A DNA stretch of 64,000 nucleotides from Ctena decussata (Eukaryota > Mollusca > Bivalvia > Lucinida > Lucinidae). The first letter of the stretch is position 1. Each line of letters starts with the position of its first letter. Below the pieces are notes generated by a model. That model was not told the origin of the DNA. It did not search any database and saw only the letters and a list, made by a program, of their open reading frames with translations. The translations under genes were made by a program, and so were the position numbers. This document shows, piece after piece, positions 1-12,400 of this stretch. Location: contig OZ022498.1 of the NCBI GenBank assembly GCA_963989385.1, positions 5,587,501 to 5,651,500 of the forward strand, written 5' to 3'.

Positions 1-385
1 TCATAGATATACCTTTGGGACAATCTCAAGAGTCTACTATGTTTTAATTACCTTGACCCCATTTTCTAGGTCAAAAGCTAAACTTACAAATGCTTATTTT
101 TATTTTTTTTTCTCTTAAATGAGTTATACCTTGAACCAATTGACGGATATTCATCAGGCTTGCATGAATATATCGCTTGACAGGTTTAAGACATGTTTAG
201 CAGTTGGTGACCATTACCCATTTTTCAAGGACATAGTCTTATATGTAGGATATCTTTAGAACCAGTGGATGGATTTTCTCCAAACTTGCATAGATATTTT
301 ATTTGTACAGGCTTTTTATTCATTAGAGGGGATGGGAAATGGGCTGGTGGGGGGACATCAGTTTTTCTCTGAAAAACATTTCTAG
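1..385 (+). repeat. Left edge: fragment of the AGGTCA tandem-core family
   Basis: TACCTTGACCCCATTTTCTA and AACATTTCTAGTTATT match the units and end of the array at 20500-21330. No exon lies in this stretch. Confidence 0.55.
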
Positions 386-449
386 TTATTATGAAGAATC
401 TTGCTTATCTCAGGCTCAATAATAATACCTAGATGTCTGTTTGTTTCAG

Positions 450-487
450 ATTCTGAATCAGAATTATGTCAAAGGAGAAATGACAAG
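450..487 (+). CDS. GALC: GALC exon (TIM-barrel end, 38 nt)
   Basis: Short exon after a TTTGTTTCAG acceptor, ending in AG before gtatgt. It reads [12 protein letters not shown] plus two bases of a Ser codon completed by the next exon. The LNQNY and MTSTI landmarks match the loop before the last barrel strand in animal GALC. It is too short to appear as an ORF and is recognised by homology and phase. Confidence 0.85.
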
Positions 488-3400
488 GTATGTAGAAACA
501 ATTAAAACTACTTAGTTTATTAGTCATTAGCCAGAGTTTACACATCAAATGGCCATTAGCTTTATAGTTTACGAGTCATGAGTTGGAGTTTACTCATCAG
601 CAAAATTTAATGATGTGGAAAGTCCTGCAAATGACTTCTGCTGGAGTTTACACATAAATAAATCCAAAAAATAATTTTATTCCTGTAATAAAATATTATA
701 ATAACAGATCATGTCTGATGCTCTGGAAGAACATGACGGAAAGGTTAGCATAGGCGGCAGAAATAATACCAATCTGCGGTTTGCCGATGACATAGACGCT
801 CTAGCTGAGGAAGAGCAGGAACTAGAAGCTCTAGTTGAAAGTCTCAACCAAACCTGCACAAGGTATAAGATGGAGATCAGTGCTGAGAAGACCAAACTGA
901 TGACACACAGCGCAGATGGCATCCAGAGGGAGATCAAGGTTAAGGGGCAGACCGTGGGTACTGTAAGCAGCTTCAAATACCTTGGAGCAGTTGTCTCAGA
1001 TGATGGCTGAAAACAGGAGGTTCTCTCAAGGATTGCACAAGCTACTTCAGCTCTTGCCAAGCTGAAACCCATTTGGAGAGATAACAACATATCTCTTGGA
1101 TCAAAGGTGAAACTGATGCGCTCCCTTGTCATTTCCATATTTCTGTATGCCTGTGAATCGTGGACCTTGACAGCAGAGTTAGAGAAAAGAATGCAGGCCT
1201 TTGAGATGAGATGCTACCGAAGGTTACTGAACATTTCGTACAAGGACCATATAACCAATAAGGAGGTTTGCAGGAAGATCCAAGCAGCCATTGGAGAATA
1301 TGATGAACTCCTGACGCTGGTCAAGAAATGGAAACTAAGGTGGTTTGGCCATGTTTCAAGGTCTTCTGGTTTAGCAAAGACAATTCTTCAGGGCACAGTG
1401 AAAGGAAAAAGAAGAAGAGGTAGACAGAAGAAGAGGTGGGAAGACAATATCAAGGAGTGGACAGGAATGGATTTTGCTAGCTCAACTAGGGCAGCTGAAG
1501 ACAGGACAAGATGGAAAGGGATTGTTTTGAAGTCATCTTTGGTGCCCCAACGACCTAGTAAGGTTATGGGATAGAATAGAATAGAATAGAATAAAATATT
1601 CCCCAATAGGATATATGAGCCACTACGTGACAAAACCAACAAAGTGGCATCACCCAGCCCAGTCTGATCAAAGTCTTTGCTGTCCACATGAAGCTAGATT
1701 AATCCTTTAGCTACCTTTTAAGTGCACAGTGAAGACTCTGATCAGACTGGGTAGATGCCCAGGCTGATTTGAGTCTTTGCTGGGCACACATGCGACTTTG
1801 TTTTGTTGTTTCGTGGCTCAATTATAAACTTGTCTAGATTTGAAACTGGAAAAGTCCAATTTAGAATAAACTCTGAAGGAATTCTGACTACAGAGTTCAG
1901 TTTGATATTGATTAAGGTGTATGGGTACACAGCCATGTTTTTGAAAGGAAGACAACTTTTGTGAATTCCTCTTTGCTTTTCTGGGTGACAGAGCCATTCA
2001 AAATTGGCTCCACTCTTAAAGGACAGAATTTGCTCTTACAGGAGCAAATTCTTACCTTAAAGAGTTGACCCATTGAGAAAGGAGGCAAAATGAAACTGGC
2101 AGAGTTTCTTCCCCTGAAAGTGCACCCATTTACCTTAGACTTAAGAAATTTTAATGTTAATAATAGTAGTGTTTTTATTATAGCACAATATCATGGAATC
2201 TGATAGCCAGTTACTATGAAGCTCTCCCATTTGCCCGTGATGGGCTGATGACAGCTGACAGCCCCTGGAGTGGCTACTACAGAGTAGAAAGTCCAATCTG
2301 GATGTCAGGTAGGGTGCCGTATTTTATTCGACAATAATATTGTAGGTTCACTCTTATAAGAAACAAAAAAGCAGTTGCAGTTTAGCATTCCACAGAATTC
2401 ATGTTAATTTTGTAATAGTATTTGGTGTGTAATACATTTTGAAGAGGAGATAAATCTGTGCAGTTTTCCGCCCTTTGCATTGACTACTAGTTGCTATGAG
2501 TGAATTATTCTTGAATTGGTTGTAAAACCCATTGGATAAAAAGTTTTGGTTCAGGGAGTTCTCAGCTTTAAAAAACTATTGAGTTATTTGCTCTGTTCAT
2601 TTTTACCGCTCAGACGGGGTATTATTTGCCTCTTGGGAAGGTTTTATGTAAACTCTGTAGGTCCTGTCTTACTATAAAGGGTATGAGGGTATGAGATAAT
2701 TTTTTTTTTGCCAAACAAACATGTTGTGCCTCATTAAAATTACCTCAAAGATGTGTCATGTGCATGCTGTTTGAAGAGGCTTGTCTTATTGTTCATTGAT
2801 CAGTACCATTTCGATGGCATCAATCTTATATCCTGTTTTGAAAAATTATTGAAACAACATTTTGGAATATTTTCCTTACTCCAAAACTATTTGTTTCTAG
2901 CCCACACTACCCAGTTCTCCAAGCCTGGCTGGATGTACACACATCATAATGAAGGAGTAACTTTTCTTAAAGGAGGAGGAAGTATGGTGACCCTGCAGAG
3001 TCCAGATAAGAAAGAGTTTACTATCGTCATTGAAACTATGGTAAGGAATACAATTTAAGTTTTTAGTTTGTCTTATTGCAAAACACATTCCACCTTTTAG
3101 TTACAGGTTTCAAGCAGAGCCCTAGATAAGAGGGAGTATTTGGTGATAATTAGGGATTTTTTTGTTAATTCTGGATAAAAACATATGTTGTGACCCCTCA
3201 TCTGAACCGTCTCGACGAGACGGTGCAGATGAGGGGTCACAACATATGGTTTAATTGAGAAATAAAAAAATTATCCTTCAATTATCATTAAATACCCCTT
3301 TTATCTAGAGCTCTGGTTTCAAGTTTGCACAAGGTTTTGAGATTTCTAATTTAAGGGACCTTCAGATATGAAAAATCTTCAATCAGATAGTATTTCACCA

Positions 3401-6400
3401 TACACACTTGTTTGTTTCAATATTTGCATACAGACTTAGTTTAGAAGCATCATATGCACGAGTGATAAGCTCTCCCAACTTCGAATCATATGGTGGGGAG
3501 TTTGAGTCTTGCTGGAGACAAGATTCTGTCTGAACATGAAGGGCACTTCATTGCACAGAGCCTTCATAATCCTACTCCTCTAATCCTGATATGATTAGAA
3601 TACTGTCTGAAAGGAAGTAAAACAGCCAAATCATCCATTTGTTTATCAATACAAACTAATTTTATTTGTTTTATTATTGCCTTCAACATTTAAGAAATAA
3701 GACCAGCTTTAGCAGTGAATTGTTGAGTAATAATTTACTGTTTTGAAGGTCACTTGTAAAGTAGATCATATCATGAGCATGGTGTGGGAGTGATGTATCT
3801 ACTTATAACTGACTGACAAATTGTGAATTATTACTTAACATTGCCTGCTAGTGCTGAACTTTTATGATTCTAGCATTTAAAATGATGAAAAATTCTTCAC
3901 CTTCAAATTTTCTCAACCTCATCATGTGTGATCCTGCCAATGCTCTTCACTGTAACATTGATAAATGCATGGTTTTCTGGTGATTTTACAGCAAGAAAGA
4001 GACGTTTCACAAATGCCAAAGAACATCATCAAACTGTCCTAAAAATTGTCAGTTATACTCGGGTCCTCTGAAACAGTGATCGTTGCAGAATAAAACAAGA
4101 GAATTTTCCCGTGCTTCTATAGGCACACTGTGTCAGAACAATCCTTAAAAATGTATTTTGTTTCAGAGTCACAATCATTCACTGTGTATCAGACCTTCCC
4201 TACCAGCCTATGATGTGAAAGAACAGAATATCACACTGAAGCTGGCAGGCAGCTTTGTAAGTACAAATGACTCATATCACAGAGCTCTAGATAAGAGGGA
4301 GTTTTTGGTGATAATTAGGGATAATTTTCGTTAATTCTGCATGAAACCATATGCTGTGACCCCCATCTGAACCGTCTCGATGAGACGGTTCAGATGAGGG
4401 GTCACAACATATGGTTTCGATGAGAAATAAGGAAAATTATCCTTAATTATCATCAAATACTCCCTCTTATCTAGAGCCCTGATATCAGGCAAGAAGGTGG
4501 CTTAACATATCTGCACATAGCCAAGACTCAAACAAGTCTGTGAATCCATGCAGTCTAGCTACAGCTTTGTTTTTGTAGATTCCTCAGGATCCATACTTGA
4601 TGATTTGTATGTCATAGCAGCAAAGGCTCTGGTCAGACTGTATTGCACAGGCTGGTCTGAGCTTTTGCTGTTAACATATGATTTATGAGCCACCGAGTTT
4701 GTTCAGAGTCCTTTTTGTCGGCATTTAGCTACCTTAGACCTATAGCTACCCTTTAAGTGCACAGCAAAGACTCTGATCAGACTGGGCAGATGCCCAGGCT
4801 GATCTGAGTCTTTGCTGGGCTCACATGCCATTTTGTTTCTTTTGTCACATTGTGACTCTTATTATCTCCACTTTGATGCACAAAGAGGTCATAATGGCCT
4901 ACATCCTAAATCTTTAAACATTTTCACATGTTTGACTGCATGGATTTTAACTGAACTTAGTCTGAATCATCTTTGCATCTATGTCTCTCAGTTTCTGAAA
5001 AAAGTTTTCCCCCACTGCACAAGTAGGTTTATAAAATGGCTGACACTGTGAAAATTGACATTATTTTTAAGGTTGCAGGAGGAGTCCCTCTTAAAATGAC
5101 GATATCTCTTGAGACAGCTGATGGATTTTTAATAAACTTACATAGGTTTATATTCGAACATCCCAAAGACTTGGTTCTGTTTGGTGACTCGCGCATTTAC
5201 AAGGTCACAGGAAGTTTTTTTCTTAAAATAAAGATATTTGCTAAATCCTAGATGGATTTTCACTAAATGACATGGATATAAATGTGTCTAACTTCGCATA
5301 AAAAGGGACTTTAAGCCATGTGAGAACAGTGAACACTTAAGTCAGCATGTACATCTAGGCAACTAGATCTGGGCCCGGTTGTTCAAAACTAATGACGTCA
5401 TTAGTTAACGTGACGTTACAATTTCAAATATTAAAATTTCAAATACACAGATCTTTTTTGTTGCAAAATGTGAGCAGCTTTTGCATTGCAAAAGCTTCTC
5501 ACATTATTTCAACAAAAAAGATGGGTGTATTTGGTTATAAAGTCATGAAACACTTAACGAGTTGACCTCTTAACGAGCTCGTTAGGCTAACGATGCTTGG
5601 AACAACCGGGCCCTGACTTATCTCAATCTTTTTCACTTGTAAGAGTCTCCCAACTTTAAAGAGTGTAGGTGCAAAAACTGCTGAAAAGGAAAGAATCAAA
5701 TCAAGCTGTGTGGATAACAGGCTAATCTGGTTCTCTTGCCTGTTCCCTCATTCTGCTATGTACTTTCTCATAGGAGGACTGTTAGTGTATTTCAAAGGTT
5801 TCTTTTTTAACAGGCCAAAGTATCCCAAGTAAATTTGTGGTACAGCAAACTTGGTTTTGATGGCAAAGAAAGTATTTTGATGAAGAATGTCGGACCAATG
5901 ACGGTAGTGTATTTCTTTATATTTGCAAGGATGTCTTTTGAATATAATAAGATATTGCTAGGCTTTTTCTAAATGCATGTATTTGAACAGAAAACATGGA
6001 AACCAAAGCTGTAGATAAGGAAGGGTTTTGAGGATAATCTGAGATAATATTTCTTATTTCTCAGTGAAAATATATGGTGTGACCCTTCCTTAGAACCATC
6101 TCAGTGAGATGGTTATATTGAGGGGTCAAAACACATGCTTTGGTTGAGAAATATGGAAAATTTTCCCTACATTATGCCTTAGCCGGGCCGGGTAGCGCAA
6201 TCGGTAGGGCACCTGACTCGTAAGTCAGAGGTCCTGGGTTCGAATCCCGGTCTGGCCACATACTTTCGTTTCTCCTTCCGCTGATTCAAGAAGGGAAGTT
6301 GTCAGTTACTGGCAAAAGTATGTGCACTTAGTACTGGTTAACCGCTTAGGAGGTCTAAGCCTGCCCAGGAATAGTGTGGTTAGGTTAACTGACCGTCCCG

Positions 6401-9400
6401 ACATGACCTTAGTTGTTTACCGTGGACGTTAAGCATCAAATCAACCAACCAACCAACCCTACATTATGCCTGTTACTCTTTATTGTGAGACAGAGATTAG
6501 AGTGCTCCTATGTAGCAGTCGGTATGTACAGATTACCTCTAAGCAAATTTATGACGCAATGCCAAATAAATAAATAAAGTTGTTCAGCTCATATTGTAAG
6601 ATATTTACATCTGTTGGTAGCCATGGTTAATATTAAGCCACAAAAAAAATGAACAAACTATCTCCATTGGCAAGCTACTCAAGCATCCATCAGTTCTTGT
6701 TTAATCAGAAAAACTCCTTCAAATTCAAGTGCTGTTCAAGATTTGCTGGTTTAACATATGCAAGTCCATTTCAAGTAACAGAAAATTTGTCAAAAACATG
6801 TAAACAGATGATAATATTTACACACCTGGGCTGGTTGTATAAAACTTAAGATGCCGTTAGTTAACTTTTCGTTAAAATTTCAAACATTAATACCTGGAAT
6901 ATGCCAATATTTTTTGTTGAAAAAATGTGAGAAGCTTTTGCAAGCTTCTCACAGTTTTTCAACAAAAAATATGAGTGTATTTGGTTATAAAGCCATAAAA
7001 CACTTAACGTGTTGACCTCTTATTGACCTCTTAATGAGCTTGTTAGGCTAACGATGCTTTGAACAACTGGGCTCTGGTAGAGGTTCCAGCCCATAACAGC
7101 CATGAAAAAGATGGGCTGCACCAGAGCTGCTGTAAGCTTTGGCAGGACTTGAGTATTTCATTTGTCTCAGGCTGGGTAAAACATTTACCAATTCCATATA
7201 AATTAAATATTGTGAGCAGGGACATTAAATCATTCACTCACTGTCTGGACTGGGTGTGCATAGGTCACATGCCTTGACATCTTTTGTCACAATTCAGCTC
7301 GGTTAATATTATTCCTGCTGGGTGATTATTGTCAGTCATGGTGTATCCTGTTATCAATAATGAATGATTCCAATGTAAACACTTGGTGATTCCGTTGCCT
7401 ATGATTTGCACTTCCATTATCAAGAATGGGTTGCTTCACTGTTTTCAGGTAGTCGGTGGTGTTATTAATCTCAGCCTGGGTATAGATGAAGTTTACACAA
7501 TCACGACCCTGAAGAGTGGAGTCAAGGGAGTCTACCCTGACCCGCCTCCACAGAAACCTTTCCCACTTCCGTATACAGATGATTTTGAATGTAAGCAAAA
7601 CTTGTTACGAAAATTACCGTGAGCTACAGATAATAAAGGATTTGATGGTAGTTCTAATCCTAAAAGCGCAAAAGCTAACAGATGACAAAATTTACGTGTG
7701 CAAAATTTAAAAAAAAAATGTTTTTAGTTCAAGCTGTATCTTATTCAGTACTTAAAGATTAGAGGGCAAACAGTGTAGATCCAGATGAGGCGGCTGAATA
7801 TGAGCTTCCTTGTTTGGCTCTATGCTATTTGCAAATTAAACTATTTTCATTTTTGGTGCTTTAAGTGTTAAACTGTTTTTATCATATGACGTCGCATCTG
7901 AGAGTGTAATAAACCCATGCATTAAAAACGATAATCAACTAGTGGATTAAACATGCAAATTACATTGAAACGTTATACCTAGACGTCCATAAAAAAAACG
8001 TCGCCTTTTCTAATGGCAAAATTGTGACGTTTTAGTGCAAAATTTGCTAATAAAAGGTGAATTTAGTGTCATATGATAAATAGAATCTTGCATTCATGGT
8101 CCTGTATTATTGAATTTATTAAACTCGTCGGGGAAAACCGATAAGATGCTCGGCACAGCCTCGCATCTTATCTTTTTCCCCTCGTTTAATAAATTCAATA
8201 ATACAGGAGCACTCATGTAAGATCCTCAATTTATGTTAAACCAGTCTCAGCAAGCCAGTTTGATATAGCAATCCAGTTTTCCATTTTCCATTCATCTATC
8301 TCTGTCTGTCAACATTATATCAACCCTAGTAGTCAGCTGTATTTTTAAATAACAGTAAGACCCTCAATCATAAGGCTTAGCATATGCTATCTCCCTAGGT
8401 CACCCTAGGTTGGTCTTCAGCACTTAATTGATGGCTTGTGACTTTGACCTCTGTATCAAGATCTTTTAATTTTGCTATGGTTTAGTTCTATAACTGAATA
8501 AGTCAGACCCTCATTGATCAAAACAGGCATAGGATTCCTCCCTAAGATGGACTTTTGTACAATGGCATGGTTTTATAAGCATGCCCTATATTTCGTTATT
8601 AGCGTGATGACGTTTTCTTTCTTATTTTGACAAGCATAGCATTTAGTTCATTTCAAGAGACCATTTCTGTCAACATGACATACAATTTTGTTAATAAACA
8701 ATCATCGTGTATAGCTTAAAAACTTTTTAGTATAATTTACTCACTAAAAGAAAACTGCTTTGAAGCTTATTCACTGGGTAAAATCGATTCCGCTAATTTT
8801 CGCTTCCTGCAGAGACTGTACATCATATTTGGCTTCTGCCAAGGCTGTCCGCGAACTCTTGTTTCCTGCTGAGACTTCTGTACATGATAACTGGCTTCCT
8901 GCAGAGACTCCACGTGATTCTGCTTCCTTCCGAGGCTCTCGGCAGGAAGCAGAGTCACGCAGACAGTCTCGGCAGGAAGCCAATTTTCTAGGACAGTAGT
9001 CCCTGCAGGAAGCAAGAGATCGGGTACAGTCTTGGCAGAAGCCAAATATGATGTACAGTCTCTGCAGGAAGCGAAAATTAGCGGAATCGATTATACCCTG
9101 TGTTATTGCCCCAAAGCTGCAGAAGCTGAAGGCAGGTGTGACATAGCCATTTCTGGTTTTATCGTTTTCAGTTCTATATAAAATATAGTTATTTCCCATC
9201 ACTGGAACCTACTTTGCCAGAAAGTTATATTGAAGGGCCATGTGTTTTTGTAAAGTATAATACAAGCTATGGCCCCTCATTAAAACTGTAAGAGCAAAAA
9301 CATATAACTTGAAAACAATATGTAAACCTGCCCAAACTTAATTGACTGAATCATATATTCCAAATTCACTAAATTCTAATCTGATAATAAAGGATCTGCA

Positions 9401-12400
9401 ATGTTCATACTTTCAGTGAACCTTTTAGCTTGATTCATCTATTCAGCATACCATATCTTTGTTGTTTTTTATTCATATAACAGTCACAGTGACGCCCTTC
9501 AAATATGGGGTCAACTCCTAAGAGGAAATAATTTGTTCCTATTGGAGCAAATTTTTTCCTTTAAGAGTCGACCCCTGTTGAGAAGGAAAGACTAAATAGA
9601 CTGGGCTAGGTAAACCAGCCAGTAGGCAAAGTAGACTGGGTATTTATAAATTTCCACAGCTTACAAGGAATTCAGTGAACCATTCAACTTGGCTCAGCAG
9701 ATTGGTGCATTTGAAGTTATGACGACAACCTCGTCTCACAAAAATGTCATGCGTCAGATGATGACGGAATTTCCATGCAACTGGTGTAATGCTGAGAATG
9801 CAAATCAGTCACTGAATATAATTGGAAACTCTAGTTGGTATGTTGCAGTGTCACGGGGTAGAATTTATTATGCTTCTAATATATGAGTAGTTATTATGCT
9901 TTAGTTGACCTTTAACCTTCTGAGGTTACTTAATGGCATTTTCTGTTGTTGGCTTTTGACTAGTCCAGCTTTCATTTTAGGGGTTGCAGGGGTGGGTGGG
10001 TAGGGGTGGGGGAATACAAAAATGATCAGAGAGCAAACAGTGTTGACCCTGAGCAGATAACTGTTATGGAGAAGTCTGATCTGTGTCTACTTTGCTTGTA
10101 AAAACAAAAAACAGAAACCTGGGCTCGGTTGTTCAAAACTAACAGTGCTGTTAATTAAGAAGACATTAAATTTTCAAATGTATTGTATGCAAAATCGTTG
10201 CCATTTTTGCAGTGCAAAAGCTCCTCAAAATTTTTCAGCAAAAATTATGAGCACACTTGACTTTGAGTGTACTACATGACTTAAAGCATCATTGATTTAC
10301 AACTTTGTTATGCTAACAGTGCTTTGAACAACTTGGCCCTGTATGTTTGCCTCAGGAGGTTAAAGATTAAGGTGTATGGGTACACTTTCCAGGGGAAGCA
10401 ACGGAAGTCTGCATTTTTCACTTTTGCCTCCCATCTCAATTTCAGTCAACTCTTATAGGGAAGAATTTGCTCCTCTTGGTGAAAATTCTTCCCTTTAAGA
10501 ATAGACCCCATTTTAGAAGGGCTTTGTTGTCCGGGGGAGCAAACAGGAGGCCTCAGTAATTGACCCTCTATGTAAAAATGGCGGGAAAACATAGTTGTAC
10601 CCATTCAGCTTAACATGAGCTGCGCCACTACAAAAAGGTTTTTGGGGATGTTAGAACAGCATGCACTGTTCTCTGTTGAAACCAGAGCACTACATAAGAG
10701 GGAGTATTTGATGATGATTGAAGGATGATTTTTCTTATTTCTCATTAAAACCATATGTCGAGACCCCTCATCTGAACCGTCTCATCGAGACGGTTCAGAT
10801 GAGGGGTCACAAAATATGTTTTTATGCAGAATCAACAATAATTGCCTGTTATTATCACCAAATGGTCCCTCTTATCTAGAGCTCTGTGACACTGATCAGA
10901 GTCAGCCCTGTTTGCATCAACAGTTTATAAAGGTGCTGAATCTTTATTGTTAACAGTCTAATCACACTCTGCTGATGTGCAGGCTGATTAGAGTCCTTGC
11001 TGTTCATGCATACCTAAAGACCACTTGTCACCAGGGTTTGTCCTAGGGTTTAAGCTGAGAGTGTAGAGAGAAGCAATTCATATAATGCTAGTATTTTCTA
11101 CCATATTTAACCACATAACCTCACAGTGCATTTAAAATGTCCACTCTTTTATATATAGTGTCAAGATTTCAAAACATTTCTTGCACTGCTGAAGGCTTTA
11201 TTTGTAAATGACCTTTGCCAGCTTCATATGGCCAGACCAACAGACACATATTTGCAGTCTGATCAGAGTATGTACACTACACTTTTCATATGACGTTGCA
11301 TCTGAGAGTGTAATAAAGCCATGCATTAAAAATGATAATCCACTAGTGGATTAAATATGCAAATTACGTTGTAGAGTTATATGCGTTGACGTTCATAAAA
11401 ATTTTGCTTTTTCTAATGGCGAAATCGTGATGTTTTAGTGCAGAATTTGCTCATAAAATGCAATTTTAGTGTCATACGATAAATAGAATCTTGCACTCGT
11501 GCTCCTGTATTATTGAATTTATTAAACTCGATGGGAAAAACAGATAAGATGCTTGGCATAGCCTGGCATCTTACTGTTTTCCCCAACTTGTTTAATAAAT
11601 TCAAAAATACATGAGAACTCATGTAAGATCCTCTATTTTAGGCATGTTATTCTGCAAATTTTTCAAAGGAAGACAACTTTTATGACTTCCTGTATGCTTC
11701 TCCAGGCAAGGAAACCCATCTGAAAGAAAAGAAAGATTCGCTTCTTGAGGAGAAAATTCTTTTCTTTATGCATTGATACATTGAGAAGGGAGGCAAAAAT
11801 GAAAATGGCAGAGTTGCTTCCCCTGAAAGTATGCCCAGTCATCTTAAGATAGTTCTTTTTACTGCAAGATTTTCTGGTCCAAAGGTTAGTTTTTTTACAT
11901 AGGCAAAAGGTACTTTGGGGTTATTTTGTTCAGACTTAAGTCTTATCAGACTATACAGTATTATAACCACTTCTGTTTGCAAAAAGCATAGCCAAAATCT
12001 GTAATACTGTTGAATCATTTTTCACAACAAAAACTGACAGCATAGCTTGCCTGAACTGGTGTTTGCCTATCACACAGACGTCTAAGTCAGTGACCTAGCC
12101 CTGAACGTCAATGTGGGATGTGGCTTTATCTGCATAAAACTCTAAGCAATAAGCTTTTAAATGAATTTCAACCAAACCTTTGACACAATATTTTCAAGTC
12201 TGTGACCTTGACCTTAAGGTCCTAAACTTAGGACCAGGGGCAGTATTCATAAAACGACTTAAGTGGTTGCTATGCTGTTGCTAAGGCTAAATTTCTTTGA
12301 AGGAGATTCCCTACAACTATGAAATTTGGTCTGGAGGAACAGTCTTTATAAGACTGTTCCTCCAGACCAAATTTCATAGTTGTAGGGAATCTCCTTTGTA

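Noticed and set aside
6180..6260. tRNA gene with CGT anticodon
   Set aside because: A and B boxes are present, but the anticodon arm has a six-base loop and the sequence continues into a SINE body with TSDs. The same applies to the other family A copies.
8771..9202. Overlapping 79-143 codon ORFs on both strands rich in repeated CRDC/AET motifs
   Set aside because: They are translations of the palindromic foldback element; the repeated peptides come from the GCTTCCTGC modules. The same happens at 61834-62268.
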